Shown: positions 24,157 to 37,238, counted from the first letter of the stretch. The stretch: DNA of 64,000 nucleotides from Chamaecyparis obtusa (GCA_027943335.1 BSBK01003560.1:434001-498000), one strand, 5' to 3'. The notes: generated by a model from the sequence alone, not told the origin. Numbers and translations: made by a program.

Positions 24157-24829
24157 TGTTGGCAAGTTGACTATACTATTGTATATGACTAGATATAGTG
24201 TTTTCATTATGGCAACAAAGTCATATAGATTTTTGGAGTCACCACACATTATCATAAGGTTAGAATATGGCTAAGTATAGAAGACTGGACGGTTAGTAGA
24301 GCACCAATAGATCAGAGCATCAGCGCACGTGCGTATGACCAAGTTATGGTATGCACCCTTGAAGTTAAGATGGTAAGTGTGTATTCATGGTAAGTCTAAA
24401 AGTGCATGATTAGATGAGACAGTATGACAAAGATACAGACAATTGAAGTGATACAGACACTGAATGCCAGAATAGAACAAAGTATGCAACCGACTATTAG
24501 TATTTTGATTAGAAATTATAATAATATTTTGTAAAGGCTATGTACCTATTGTAATTAGGTTGTAGACATGTAAACACCTTTGTTTGTAAATATGCTTGAG
24601 CCAATTCACTTGGAAGCATTGTATGTAATCGGTTATAGGCCAACCTAGTTAATTGTTTTGTTAGCACATATAAATATAAGATGCGCCTTTGTAATAATGC
24701 ATGGAAGTGGATATAGAGAGAAGAGAAGTAGAGCAGAGACATGCAAAGTGAAGATAGAATGAGTTAGAGCTTTACAAGGGGCTAAAGCATTAGCGCACAA
24801 AAGGAACTGATCAGACAAGTAGTGTCACA
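24157..24829 (+). repeat. Layer 2 3' LTR, left part
   Basis: 673 bp collinear with 8393-9065. It is interrupted after TCACA by the CACTA-like element and resumes at 60249. Confidence 0.9.
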
Positions 24830-25340
24830 CACTAGTACATTTGAGACCTTTTTTCCAATGGCAGGTCATCTGAATTGGGACGGTTTACCGTCGATATAGC
24901 GACACCACCTGACATCATAGTTTTGCAGTCAGAAAAACTGACAATTTTTATTTGCATCATAATTATGATGACAATGGATGTCGCAAGAAGGGGGCGCCTA
25001 CAAGGAAAACTTGGTGTTTGGCCTATTTTTGGCCGTCCCAATTGTGACGCCTATCCATCGTAAAAAATAAAAATGACAGTGACCTGTCAAAATCTTCCGA
25101 CGAGTTCTCGTCATTTGAAATTTTTTTCCAACAGAGATGCTTTTAGTACGATGGATATCCGTCAGAAATTTATGATGAATATACGTCATTTGTATTTTTT
25201 AACGACAGCGATGTTGTACATGCGACAGAGACCCGTTGAAATTTTACGACGGCTATCCGTCGTTTATAGTTTTTACCAATAGCGATGCTATACATGCGAC
25301 GACTGGATGTCGGATTGTTTCGATAGATAACCATCATTAT
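24830..25340. repeat. CACTA left subterminal repeat region
   Basis: Short palindromic motifs built on CGTC/GACG recur (for example GACGGCTATCCGTCG near 25250, ATGGATATCCGTC near 25150, GATGTTGTACATGCGACAG near 25210 and a variant near 25285). Such arrays are where CACTA transposases bind. Spacing is irregular. Confidence 0.6.
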
Positions 25341-25376
25341 TTTATGGTTGTCTCAATTGCAATGCAAATCAATTTT

Positions 25377-25377
<1 letters not shown>

Positions 25378-25440
<63 letters not shown>
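25378..25440. repeat. (AT)n microsatellite
   Basis: About 60 bp of uninterrupted TA repeats. Confidence 0.95.
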
Positions 25441-25443
<3 letters not shown>

Positions 25444-25950
25444 CAATCGGGTTGGTATCAATTCATAAGGGTGTTCTTGCAGATCTGGTTCCTGCTCGTG
25501 ATTTAGTGATGGATCATTCGAAGATGGCTTTGCAGTAGATTCGTTAGCAACTAATGGATTATTGAGTTAGATGTGATGTTGAGAGAGTGACATGCAGAAC
25601 TTGCACATTGGAGATGCGTAGATCACTATGGTGTCCGTGATGACTTGGGAGAAGTCTTCTTCTTGGTGAACTGAGCTAAGAGACTTAGATTATAGAAAGT
25701 GGGTCATTTGATGTGACTTATGAGACATTGGATGTCTCTTCATAATGGGTTCGCGGTTCAGTCTATGGTGTTTCTTTACAACTGGGTTCTTGTCAGAGAT
25801 CTGTTGATTTGGTAGCCATTGAGATGGATCGATATATATTTGTCATACGTGGATTGAGATCTTAAATTATTGAGCTTCTCTTTGTTTCGAGAATATTTTA
25901 ACATTCTCTACTTAACAGGGCCAACCACATGAAGGTGGAAGCTCATCTGA
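25441..25950. other. Non-coding interior of the CACTA element
   Basis: About 500 bp. I see no supported coding region and no relation to other repeats in the window. Confidence 0.4.
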
Positions 25951-25953
25951 CCC

Positions 25954-26052
25954 CCCTAGGAGCCTCTTATGACCCTTTACGACATTTTAAGACCTCTAAG
26001 ATGTATTCTTAGGGATCGTAAAGGGTCGTAAAGGGTCATAAGGAGTCTTGGG
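25954..26052. repeat. Short inverted repeat with TATGACCCTTTACGAC arms
   Basis: The left arm (about 25954-25983) contains TATGACCCTTTACGAC and the right arm (about 26024-26052) contains GTCGTAAAGGGTCATA. An extra GATCGTAAAGGGTC copy lies in the loop. Confidence 0.8.
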
Positions 26053-26054
26053 AC

Positions 26055-26460
26055 ACAACAACTGAGAAACATAAATGTAGGCACATGGTCACAATTTTTT
26101 GGAAACACAACATAATTGAGTGGTATACCCAGACGATGCAACGCAACCACTGCTCCTCCAATTCCAAGTCTATAGATTGCAGTAAACAAAACCCATAGAT
26201 AAAAAATAAATTTAGAGAGCGTAGGAGGAGAGAAATAACAACCAAAATAATATAGGGACCCTGTATTATTTTGGTCGTTAGGGCCCTCCTCTGCTCTCTA
26301 AATTTATTCTTTATCTATGGGTTTATTTACTGCAGTGTAAACTTGGAACCAAATGAGTGATATATAGTTGTGTTGCATCATTTGGGTATACCATTCAATT
26401 ATGTTGTGTCTCCAAAAAATTATGACCATGATGCCTACATTTATGTTTCTCAGTTGTTGT
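26055..26460. repeat. 406-bp foldback (two arms of about 200 bp)
   Basis: Left arm 26055-26250 and right arm 26262-26460 are reverse complements with scattered mismatches and small indels. The outer ends are ACAACAACTGAG and CTCAGTTGTTGT; the centre carries CCAAAATAATATAGGG/CCCTGTATTATTTTGG. A transcript across it would form one long hairpin. It could be a foldback or MITE-like element or an inverted-duplication small-RNA locus. No target-site duplication was identified. Confidence 0.85.
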
Positions 26461-26564
26461 GATATTTACATTTATGTTTCTCATTTGTCATGTTTATGTG
26501 CATGTTCTTTATGTGTATGTACTAGAAATTCTAAAAAAAAATCAGTATCTACAATAGCCCTCTG

Positions 26565-27003
26565 TTAACCACATTTATGCATATGGTCCCAACAAAGTAG
26601 TGCACAAACTACACAAAGAAGGCATTGCAAAAATATGATTTCTTCTTTCGCCATTGAAGCAATCTTGGCGGCACTAGTTGCCTCTCGAGCCTTGCACAAG
26701 TTGCACTCATTTCCTACATCAGGTATAGATGTAGATGGGGTAGATGTAAATGTGGTTTGATCAACCCACTGAAAGTATTGACATCCACTATTTCCCTGCA
26801 ATACCAAATGTACATCAGTTCTTCATAAAATGATTAATTAGTTGTCACATTATTTTTAAACATAAAATATAATTACGTATCCAGACCTTTTTCCTATTTA
26901 GGCAAACCCAAAATTTACACCGAGGATTACTTGTTGTGTGTGATGTCTTCAACATGCATGGGCCAACACCACATTGACACATAGGCACATTGACTGAAGT
27001 CAT
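26565..27003 (-). CDS. Small GRF-type zinc-finger protein, two exons
   Basis: Minus strand. Exon 1 runs 27003-26887 (ATG, 39 codons) and ends aaaaag|gtctgg. Exon 2 runs 26795-26565 after an attgcag acceptor and ends in TAA; the splice is phase 0 and the product is 115 residues. Residues 7-50 fit the zf-GRF pattern: MCQCG (C9, C11), then TSNPRCKFWVC (C34), and after the splice SGCQYFQWVDQ (C43). The intron falls inside the domain. A helical stretch (AREATSAAKIASMAKEE) leads into a Cys/Leu-rich hydrophobic C-terminus (IIFLQCLLCVVCALLCW) like a tail anchor. GRF fingers bind single-stranded nucleic acid in known proteins. Small GRF-plus-TM proteins are common in plants but poorly understood. Its place inside a CACTA element suggests capture or a TE-borne accessory gene. 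Expression is unknown. Confidence 0.6.
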
Positions 27004-27440
27004 CAACGCTATTTTGACAAATATTGCATTATCACAAATATTGCATTGTCTTTATTTTGTTCATTCATACTAATTATAATTACAATAAAAAGAAATATAC
27101 TAATGTAGACTTGCACATTTTTTGGCTAAGTCAAAGTCTTTGGTTTAAATCAGTAGACACTCAAAACAAAATGACAAACCACAGACAACCATGCAATAAA
27201 AAAAAATTACTAAGCAATTCAGAATTAGCTCACTCCATTGTAGAGAACAAAGAGAATCCCATGTGATTTAACATCATTAATGTGCAAGGAAATAGAAAAT
27301 TAGCAGAAGCAACTTTCATATAAGTAGGACATATAAAACAAGGTGAATAAGAGTAGTACATATAAAACAATCGTTAGAACATGCCAAACATCTGGCATAA
27401 TTGTACATTTCATGTTGTTGTTGTTGTTGTTGTTGGCATT
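27004..27440. other. Non-coding stretch upstream of the GRF gene
   Basis: AT-rich, with a (GTT)n tract at about 27414-27436 just before the tandem array. It would hold the promoter of the GRF gene, but I see no clear element. Confidence 0.4.
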
Positions 27441-30400
27441 TTGTGAAGTGTTTGATCTCTCTTTATTTGTTTTGTTGTTGATATTCACTATGTGGTACTC
27501 CCCATTTATAATCATTTCATGAAGAAATGTCTTGATGGCTTGCAGACTACGAGCTAGGACATCATGCATTATTTATGAGCTCACTATTTGAGCACTAGCC
27601 AATCAAATAGGGACATGAGGTGCTCAAACAGTGAGCTCATAAACAATGCATGATGCCCTAGTTGTAGGTAGTTATCTCTTCTATAATGATGGAGGAGTGA
27701 AAGGTAATGATCAATGAAGTTGCTGCTATTAGATCATACATTAATACACTTACTGTTTTGAATTTGAGCTCAGACATCATGCAATGTTATTGTTGTCATT
27801 GCATCCTTGTTGTTGTTGTGCACCATATATTGTTTTATACACTATTTATTTCATTGAGACCGTGAGATTGACATTTATAATGTATTTTATGTTATTGGAT
27901 CAATGCTACCATGTTGTTGAGGTTGTAGATGCATTGAATCACCACTGCCATTCTACTTTGATAGAAGCAATATAATAAATAGAGCACCCTCCAATCAAAT
28001 AGGGACATAAGTAAGATATTTAATGAATTATTACTTCATCATGATGATAAAAATTTCATTGGCTCAAAGCACATAGAAATTCAAAACAGTAGGATATCTT
28101 AATCTTTATGAGCTCAAATTTAAAATAGTAAGTGCATTATTTTATTACTGATATCCCTATTTGATCTAATAGCATCAATATAATAAACAGAGCACTGACC
28201 AATCAAATAGGGACATGAGGTGCTCAAAAAGTGAGCTCATAAAACAATATATTTAGTCTTAATAAAATCTTATAAAACAACATATATCATGTGAAGTGTT
28301 TGATCTCTCTTTATTTGTTTTGTTGTTGATATTCACTATGTGGAACTCCCCATATATGATCATTTCATGAGGAAATGTCTTGATGGCTTGCGGGCTGCAA
28401 GCCAGGACATCATGCATTATTTATGAGCTCTTTGTTTGAGCACCGACCAATCAAATAGGGACATGAGGTGCTCAAACAGTGAGCTCATAAACAATGCATG
28501 ATGCCCTAGTTGTAGGTAGTTATCTCTTCTATAATGGTGGAGTGAAAGGTAATGATCAATGAGGTTGTTGCTATTAGATCATACATTAATACACTTACTG
28601 TTTTGAATTTGAGCTTGGGCATCATGCAATGTTATTGTTGTCATTGCATGCTTGCTACTGTTGTGCACCATATATTGTTTTATACACTATTTATTTCATT
28701 GAGACCGTGAGCTTGGCATTTGTAATGTATTTTCTGTTATTGGATCAATGCTACCATGTTGTTGAGGCTGTAGATGCATTGAATCACCATTGCCATTCTA
28801 TTTTAATAGTAGCAATATAACAAACAGAGCACCCTCTAATCAAATAGGGACATAAGTAAGACATTTAATGCATTATTACTTCATCGTGATGATAAAATTT
28901 TCATTGGCTCAAAACACATAGAAATTCAAAGCAGTAGGATATCTTAATCTTTATGAGATCAAAATCAAAACAGTAAGTGCATTATTTTATTACTGATGTC
29001 CCTATTTGATCTAATAGCATCAATATAACAAACTGAGCACCGACCAATCAAATAGGGACATGAGGTGCTCAAATAGTGAGCTCATAAAATAATATATTTA
29101 GTCTTAATAAAATCTTATAAAACAATATATATTGTGTGAAGTGTTTGATCTCTCTTTATTTGTTTTTTTGTTGATATTCACTATGCGGAACTCCCCGTAT
29201 ATGATCATTTCATGAGGAAATGTCTTGATGGCTTGCGGGTTGCAAGCCAAGACATCATGCATTATTTATGAGCTCATTGTTTGAGCACTGACCAATCAAA
29301 TAGGGACATGAGGTGCTCAAACAGTGAGCTCATAAACAATGCATGATGCCCTAGTTGTAGGTAGTTATCTCTTCTATAATGATGGAGTGAAAGGTAATGA
29401 TCAATGAAGTTGCTGCTATTAGATCATACATTAATACACTTACTGTTTTGAATTTGAGCTCGGGCATCATACAATGTTATTGTTTTCATTGCATGCTTGC
29501 TACTGTTGTGCACCATATATTGTTTTATACACTATTTATTTCATTGAGACCGTGAGCTTGGAATTTGTAATGTATTTTATGTTATTGGATCAATGCTACC
29601 ATGTTGTTGAGGCTATAGATGCATTGAATCACCACTGCCATTCTACTTTGATAGTAGAAATATAACAAACAAAGCACCCTCCAATCAAATAGGGACATAA
29701 GTAAGACATTTAATGCATTATTACTTCATCGTGATGATAAAAATTTCATTGGCTCAAAACATAGAAATTCAAAATAGTAGGATATCTTAATCTTTATGAG
29801 CTCAAATTCAAAACAGTAAGTGCATTATTTTATTACTGATGTCCCTATTTGATCTAATAGCATCAATATAACAAACAGAGCACTAACCAATCAAATAGGG
29901 ACATGAGGTGCTCAAATAGTGAGCTCATAAAATAATATATTTAGTCTTAATAAAATCTTATAAAACAACATATATTGTGGGAAGTGTTTGATCTCTCTTT
30001 ATTTGTTTTGTTGTTGATATTCACTATGTGGTACTCCCCATTTATGATCATTTCATGAGGAAATGTCTTGATGGCTTGTGGGTTGCAAGCTAGGGTGTCA
30101 TGCATTATTTACGAGCTCACTATTTGAGCATTGACCAATCAAATAGGGACATGACATGCTCAAATAGTGAGCTCATAAATAATGCATGATTCCCTAGTTG
30201 TAGGTAGTTATCTCTTCTATAATGATGGAGGGGTGAAAGGTAATGATTAATGAGGTTGCTGCTATTAGATCATACATTAATACACTTACTATTTTGAATT
30301 TGAGCTTGGGCATCATGCAATGTTATTACTGTCATTGCATGCTTGATGCTGATATATTATTTTATACACTGTTTATTTCATTGAGACTGTGAGCTATTGT
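27441..30400 (+). repeat. Tandem array, unit about 845 bp, 3.5 copies
   Basis: Units start at GTGAAGTGTTTGATCTCTC near 27443, 28291, 29135 and 29979, giving steps of 848, 844 and 844 bp; the fourth copy stops near 30390. Each unit contains a hairpin with 35-bp arms (ATGCATTATTTATGAGCTC / GAGCTCATAAACAATGCAT; first at 27560-27655) and further AATCAAATAGGGACATGAG boxes. The 63-codon frame repeated in each unit is probably not coding. Further partial and inverted pieces of the unit lie at 30590-31140, 31180-31940, 32590-33420, 37530-37617 and 59213-59880. Confidence 0.9.
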
Positions 30401-30589
30401 AGTTGACTATATTCTTTTGGGGTCTGATCTATTGTAGTTGTTTCTTTTTTCTTTGAATCATTGTTTACAATTATTTTTGATGCAATATTTGTGTGAAGAA
30501 CAAGAACAAAATGGTGAATGAGTGTATTTGACAAAGATAAACATGACACATTTTGTTGGGTTGGTTGGGTTGGCCTGGTACCATTTACA

Positions 30590-31140
30590 TGGTCTAGCCA
30601 GATATTAAATAGTGAGCTCATGCACAATGCCAATATTAAACAGTGAGCTCATGAACAATGTATGATGCCCTAGCTTGTAGCCCGCAAGCCATCAAGACAT
30701 TTCCTCATGAAATGATCATAAACAGGGAGTACCACATAGTGAATATCAACATCAAAACAAATAAAGAGAGATCAAACACTTCACACAATGCCTTGAAGGT
30801 AATAGAAACGATGCCCTAGCTCTCAAAGCTCGCAGGTCATCAAGCATTCCAAATGAAAAGATGTAAACAATGCCAGTATTAACCAGTGAGCTCATGAACA
30901 ATGTATGATGCCCTAGCTTATAGCCCGCGAGCCTCAAGACATTTCCTCATGAAATGATCATAAATAAAAAGTACCACATACTGAATATCAACATCAAAAC
31001 AAATAAAGAGAGATCAAACACTTCACACAATGCCTTGAAGGTAATAGCAACGATGCTCTAGCTCTCAAAGCTCATGGGTCATCGAGCATTCCAAATGCTA
31101 AGATGTAAACAATGCCACTATTAACATTCATATTGTGTCA
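30590..31140 (-). repeat. Inverted short units (about 240 bp) of the array
   Basis: Two copies of a 240-bp block containing GCCATCAAGACATTTCCTC, AATAAAGAGAGATCAAAC, CACTTCACACAATGCCTTG and AAACAATGCCA. The first two are reverse complements of the start of the 845-bp unit. Confidence 0.8.
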
Positions 31141-31309
31141 TTATATCAACAAATACCATCAAAATGAAATTGAGGTGCTCAAACAGTGAGCTCATAAACA
31201 ATGCCCTCTTCACGCCACACAAAAGTGCAGTGTCATCTTCGTGGCAGCTCTTCGAACTCACAAAAATTACAAATGACACTTTCTTTTTCAAAATTAAAAA
31301 ATTACAAAA

Positions 31310-31940
31310 ATTCCATTGGCTCAAAGCACATATAAATTTAAAATAGTAGGATATCTTAATCTTTATGAGCTCAAATTCAAAATAGTAAATGTATTATTTT
31401 ATTACTGATGTCCCTATTTGACAACAATATAACAAACAAAGCACCGACCAATCAAATAGAGACATGAAGTGCTCAAACAATGAGCTCATAAAATAATATA
31501 TTTAGTCTTAATAAAATCTTATAAAACAACATATATTATGTGAAGTGTTTGATCTCTCTTTATTTGTTTTTTTGTTGATATTCACTATGTGGTACTCCCT
31601 GTATATGATCATTTCATGAAGAAATGTCTTGATGGCTTGCGGGCTGCAAGCTAGGGCATCATGCATTATTTATGAGCTCACTTTTTGAGCACGAGCCAAT
31701 CAAATAGGGACATGAGGTGCTCAAACAGTGAGCTCATAAACAATGCATGATGCCCTAGTTGTAGGTAGTTATCTCTTCTATAACGATGGAGGAGTGAAAG
31801 GTAATGATCAATGAGGTTGCTACTATTAGATCATAGATTAATACACTTACTAATTTGAATTTGAGCTCGGGCATCATGCAATGTTATTGCTGTCATTGTA
31901 TGCTTGCTGTTGTTGTGCACCATATATTATTTTATACACA
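31310..31940 (+). repeat. Partial forward copy of the 845-bp unit
   Basis: Resumes the forward unit, including the GTGAAGTGTTTGATCTCTC start near 31540 and the hairpin at about 31660-31755. It ends abruptly at about 31936 within TATTTTATACACA. Confidence 0.8.
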
Positions 31941-32590
31941 TAGAACAATAGGTTTGGGGACTTAGACTTATGTTCAATCCTTAGTAATGGCTTGGGGAAC
32001 TAATTACTAGATGAGTGACTACAGTACCCTAGTTTGCATTATTAGATGATCTTGTTTAATTTGTGTTCATTTCATGCAAAGATACATGTAAAGGAAAATA
32101 AATTTTTGCATCTAAAGATTACATGTATATATATGAAAAATAACTTGTATATACTATACAACAAAAATAACTTTCAGAAGAAAATGCAAGAGTACAGGCA
32201 TACAAAAGAGGATGAACATAAATAATAAGGGTGTCAGACATTGCTTGAAGTGATGAATTTTTGACCTGAGTATGAATCTAGTGTGCCCCTGTGTGATCCA
32301 AAACCTGCAAAGAAAAGAGAGATGCGGGTTAGATAAAAAATATCTAAGCAATGAATGACATCCTATTACTAATCCTCATCTATAATTATGCATGTGCATA
32401 GTCAAGCCATACACTTCTGAAAGAAAAACCAAGCTCATAGTCTCAAAGAAATAAACAGTTTACATCATATATTTAGTCTTAATAAAATCTTATAAAACAA
32501 CATAAAACTAACCCAAAATACTTTGTCTTAATAAAATCTTAATAAAATAATATATTTAGTCTTAATAAAATTTTATAAAACAACATACAT

Positions 32591-32926
32591 TGTGTGAAGT
32601 GTTTGATCTCTCTTTATTTATTTTTTTCTTGATATTCACTATGTGGTACTCTCCATTTATGATCATTTCATGAGGAAATGTCTTAATGGCTCGCAAGCTA
32701 CAAGCTAGGGCATCATGCATTGTTTATGAGCTCACTGTTTGAGGACCAGCCAATCAAATAGGAACATGAGGTGCTCAAACAGTGAGCTCATAAACAATGC
32801 ATGATTCCCTAGCTTGTAGCCCGCGAGCCATCAAGACATTTCCTCATGAAATGATCATAAACGGGGAGTACCACATAGTGAATATCAACAACAAAAGAAA
32901 TAAAGAGAGATAAAACACTTCACACA
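32591..32926. repeat. 336-bp near-perfect palindrome
   Basis: From TGTGTGAAGTGTTTGATCTC to the reverse complement ending ACTTCACACA. The arms are about 160 bp, and the loop of about 25 bp contains CCAATCAAATAGGAACATGA. It appears to be one 5' part of the 845-bp unit joined head-to-head to an inverted copy. Confidence 0.85.
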
Positions 32927-33420
32927 ATGCCTTGAAGGTAATAGAAATGATGCCCTAACTCTTAAAGCTCGTGGGTCATCAAGTATTCCAAATGAAAAGA
33001 TGTAAAAAATGCCAATATTAAACAGTGAGCTCATGAACAATGTATGATGCCCTAGCTTGCAGCCCACGAGCCATCAAGACATTTCCTCATGAAATGATCA
33101 TAAATGGGGAGTACCACATAGCTAGTGAATATCAATAGCAAAACAAATAAAGAGAGATCAAACACTTTACACAATATATGTTATTTTATAAGATTTTATT
33201 AAGACTAAATATATTATTTTATGAGGTCACTGTTTGAGCACCTCATGTCCCTATTTGATTGGTTGGTGCTATGTTTGTTATATTGATGCTATTAGATCAA
33301 ATAGGAACATTAGTAATAAAATAGGGACATCAAATAGGGACATCAGTAATAAAATAATACACTTATTGTTTTGAATTTGAGCTCATAAAGATTAAGATAT
33401 CCCTATTTTATTACTGATGT
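32927..33420. repeat. Mixed inverted and forward fragments of the array
   Basis: A further inverted 240-bp unit to about 33180, then reverse-complement pieces of the rest of the unit (AGACTAAATATATTATTTTATGAG...) with short duplications of AAATAGGGACATCAGTAATA. Confidence 0.7.
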
Positions 33421-36414
33421 CCCTATTTACATATTTTCATCAAATGACCCAAAAACATCAAGAATGGTCCTATATGGTCGCTAATAGCCAACTTTCATAA
33501 GAATATAAATGAATGCAAACATACATAAGTGGATGAACATAAATAATGAAGGTCCTATATGGATGGTTCTAATGCTTTGCCATTACAACAATTAAACATT
33601 CATCATTTGGTATATGAACAGTGAAAAACATGCAAACATCCAAACATGTGTACTGTGAGATTTCCTGCAACAAATGGACTTGTGATGATTCTCACAATAG
33701 TACATGTGTTGAAGGAAAGCTCATAGTACTGCTTAGGAAAATATGAATGTTCATCACCTATGCATATCAGAGTTAATTATATCCTTGGTACAGAACAACT
33801 CTGATATATCAACTCTGATCAACTCTGATATATATCATTTTAATTCTTTTTATTTCAATTTCTATTTTCACTATATCACTTTTATTTCTTTTTATTTTAT
33901 TGGGAGTGATGTTCCCCCCCCCCCCTTCTTTAATTGTCATTGGCTGTAGGTCTTGTCATTGTGGATCTCCATGCACCCGTCTTCTCTCTCCCTTCTTCCT
34001 CTCTCCCTCTTTTTATTGTCTACCAGATCTGCAACATATCATTTTATGTTCTTTTCTCTCTAGCATCCTGATGATGGATCATGTACTATGATCTGAAACG
34101 TTGATGGGAAAAAAAAATGCTACACAATTGAATCCAGAAACTGATACTTAAATAAATTATCTTCTATTTGTCTTCTCCTAATGTCATTTGATATTTATTT
34201 TTAAGTGAAAACATTGAGAATATTGAATTAAATCTCCATCTATAAGATGTGCTTATGTCAATAATAACACAAATTTTATTATACTCTAACATATTTACTT
34301 AAAAGTATTGTCTATCGGTGTAACCCTTGCACCTCTTTTTGGTACAAGTACTAGTATATAATACTATCGACATAACTATTGCACCTTCTTTTAATACAAA
34401 CTTAATATTAAAATATACCATCTATTCAAAATGATCCTAAATAAAAAAGCACATGATATGAAGGGATGTACATTTTGTAGGTTTTCCTCTTGAAAGAAAA
34501 CGCTTTGAGAAATAGGGATGAAGTCGTTGGTAAGTAGTTAGGTATGCTCCTCATCCTTTCATGTTGAGGAAGACAACATTTTTTGGAAAGAAATAGTGGG
34601 GAAGTAAAGAGTAATATATAAAGCTGGTTGAACAATCTCAAAGTTTAGAATATAAGGAGATTGAAGAGGCTCTCATATATCCCATTGGAAGCATATACAT
34701 AGAGTAGAGAGGGGTGTCCTTTAAAGAAACAAGGGAAGAAGAAGAAGAGTAGCCTGGTAGAAACATAGGAAGATGGACATGATAAAGACACAACAGATCT
34801 TAGCAAGGCCAATTGAGAAAGTGGTAGTGCATCCTCTAGTATTATTGAGCATCGTGGATAATTACATCATTCTGTGGAATAGTAGATGTCACCAACAGTT
34901 ATGCAGGTATTCAATTCTATTCCATTGAATGTTTTATATCACAGTGCATGTAAATCTCACAAATTTTCATTGTTGATTGTAACAGGTCATTTCCTGCACT
35001 CTAGTAACATCAACCTATCTATTTAGCACTACCCATTAGCCCAAACCTTCCCAACTTTTGTATTAACGATCTTAACTGGAAATCAATTCTAGGGTTTCAG
35101 TAAAAGTTGTTCTAGGGCTTCATTAGAGAAGTTTAAGGACCCTCTAGAGTTTCTACACCATGTGCTAGTGGATTGTTATGTTCGAATTTTGCATTGAACT
35201 TGTTCACGAGGTCAAAATAGAAATCTTGTGTATCAAATGTTAAATTATGTGATGATTATTCTTCTGAAGGAATCTAAAAAACTGACACAAAACCACTTGG
35301 GTGAATCCAAAAAACCATCACATTTTGATCCACTTTGTAAACATCACTTAAATGAGAAACTGTGACGTTGGAATGAGGCAGAGGGGCATTGTGTTCTCTT
35401 TCCTTAATTTTTTTATCTTTTTTGTGTAGCTGTTCCCTTTTTGGGATCATGCCGAGTCTTCAAAAAGATATAAGGGTTGTATGATTCAATTTGATAATGG
35501 CATGGCTGAATCAATTTTTGGTTTTCAAAAAGATAAAAGGGTTGTATGATTCAATTTATGACTGAAGTATTAAAAAAATTACTTGCAAATATTAGAGTAG
35601 TATAGTCTACTTGCAAATATGATAGTAAATTAAATTACCTTAGACAAAGTAAATTACTTGCAAACTTTATGATTGGCCCAAGTTATTTGACTTTAGTGCT
35701 ATCAGAGATCACCATTGAAATCCTATATAAAGTTAAAAGTAAACTTATCCAAATCATTATCAGATGGATAGCATGGTCAGATTGAATCTTAAGCATTCAA
35801 ATTTATTTTAATTTACTAGGCCATGTAGAATATCCCTTTGTCTGACATTTCTAATGTAGTGCTCACAATGATAAATAGAACTTTATATTGTCATTGTAGA
35901 CATTTTTGGTTTCATAGCAATTTCGTAATATTATTTTTAATACTAGAGATTTAAGAAAATCAAAGGCCTGTGAATATTTACTCATTAATCCTGATAAGGT
36001 ATTTTGCCTTTCTTTGGTAACCCCACTCAATGAAGTATTGTAACTTTTCCTTAAACAATCTTGCCCTCTTGAGAAGGGCACTTCCGTAAACTAGGGCAGC
36101 TTAGGCAAATGGAACATAGGGAGTTCCAGAATCTTTTGCAGCTCATCTTATTAATGGAGGGTGTTGGCTTTTAGTTTGATTGATTTGTTGGCTTGGGTCT
36201 TCCTTGCAAATCTTATAAACATTCTTTAATGCATTAGTCTCTTGATATTTTTTTCTTGTTCAAAAACAACAGTAATAGTATATGTAACAAATGGGAGACA
36301 CATTTGAGAAGTTATTATCTGAGCAGACTTGAGACCTAATAAATTGTTTCTGTGACATACTCTATGCGGTGTGCTTCTAATTGCTTTTCCTATAATGATG
36401 AATTGAGGAACAAG

Positions 36415-36620
36415 GGCACCAGCCCCTGGATGAATGAAACTATACTTGGGCAGTTGTCTTAGAAACACTGATAAAGTAGGTTTAAAATTGCAATCAAAAT
36501 TATGCTAAATAGAATGGCACAAGCCCCTTGATGAATGAAACTATGTATGCTTGGGCAGTAGTTTTAGAACACCAATAAACTAGGTTTAGAAATACAACCA
36601 AAAGTATATTGAATCTAAAT
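36415..36620 (+). repeat. Direct duplication, about 105 bp unit
   Basis: Both copies contain AGCCCC(T)TGATGAATGAAACTAT, CTTGGGCAGT, and AGGTTTA followed by AATTGCAATC or AATACAACC, with moderate divergence. Confidence 0.75.
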
Positions 36621-37070
36621 TGTGAAGATCTCAACGTTTTGGTTGAGAATCTAACTGCAGAAACTAAAGTCTTCAGGCATGTGGATGATTCCCTAGTCAA
36701 TTTTAATGCAGTCTAGTAAGATGTTATTATAATGAAATCCCACCTTTGAGAATGTGAAATTGCTCGAATTGATGGGTTGACATTACTTCCAATGACTTGG
36801 ATATTTAGAATTTTACTAGTTTTTTTTTCACTTCTAAATTACTCGAATCATTTATCAAGTGTATCTAGGAAAGAAAATTTCCTAAGAATAGTTGAAAAAC
36901 TGAGACTTGACAAATCTTCAGCTTATTAAAAAAATTAAAAAACTTGGGACAAGGCAAAAAATTAATCAAATTTTCTGAACATTAAAAGTAAAAACACAAA
37001 TCTGTAAAGTGTGAACATATTCATTAAAAACATGCTATTTTCTAAATTTAGGGAACATATTACATATAAC

Positions 37071-37238
<168 letters not shown>

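Noticed and set aside
24509..24742. Minus-strand 77-codon frame in the LTR
   Set aside because: Lies in the layer 2 LTR and is not preserved in the partner LTR.
27784..29665. A conserved 63-codon frame repeated three times (27784, 28629, 29474)
   Set aside because: Copies of the same tandem DNA repeat. Changes are not biased to synonymous sites by eye and no domain is visible.
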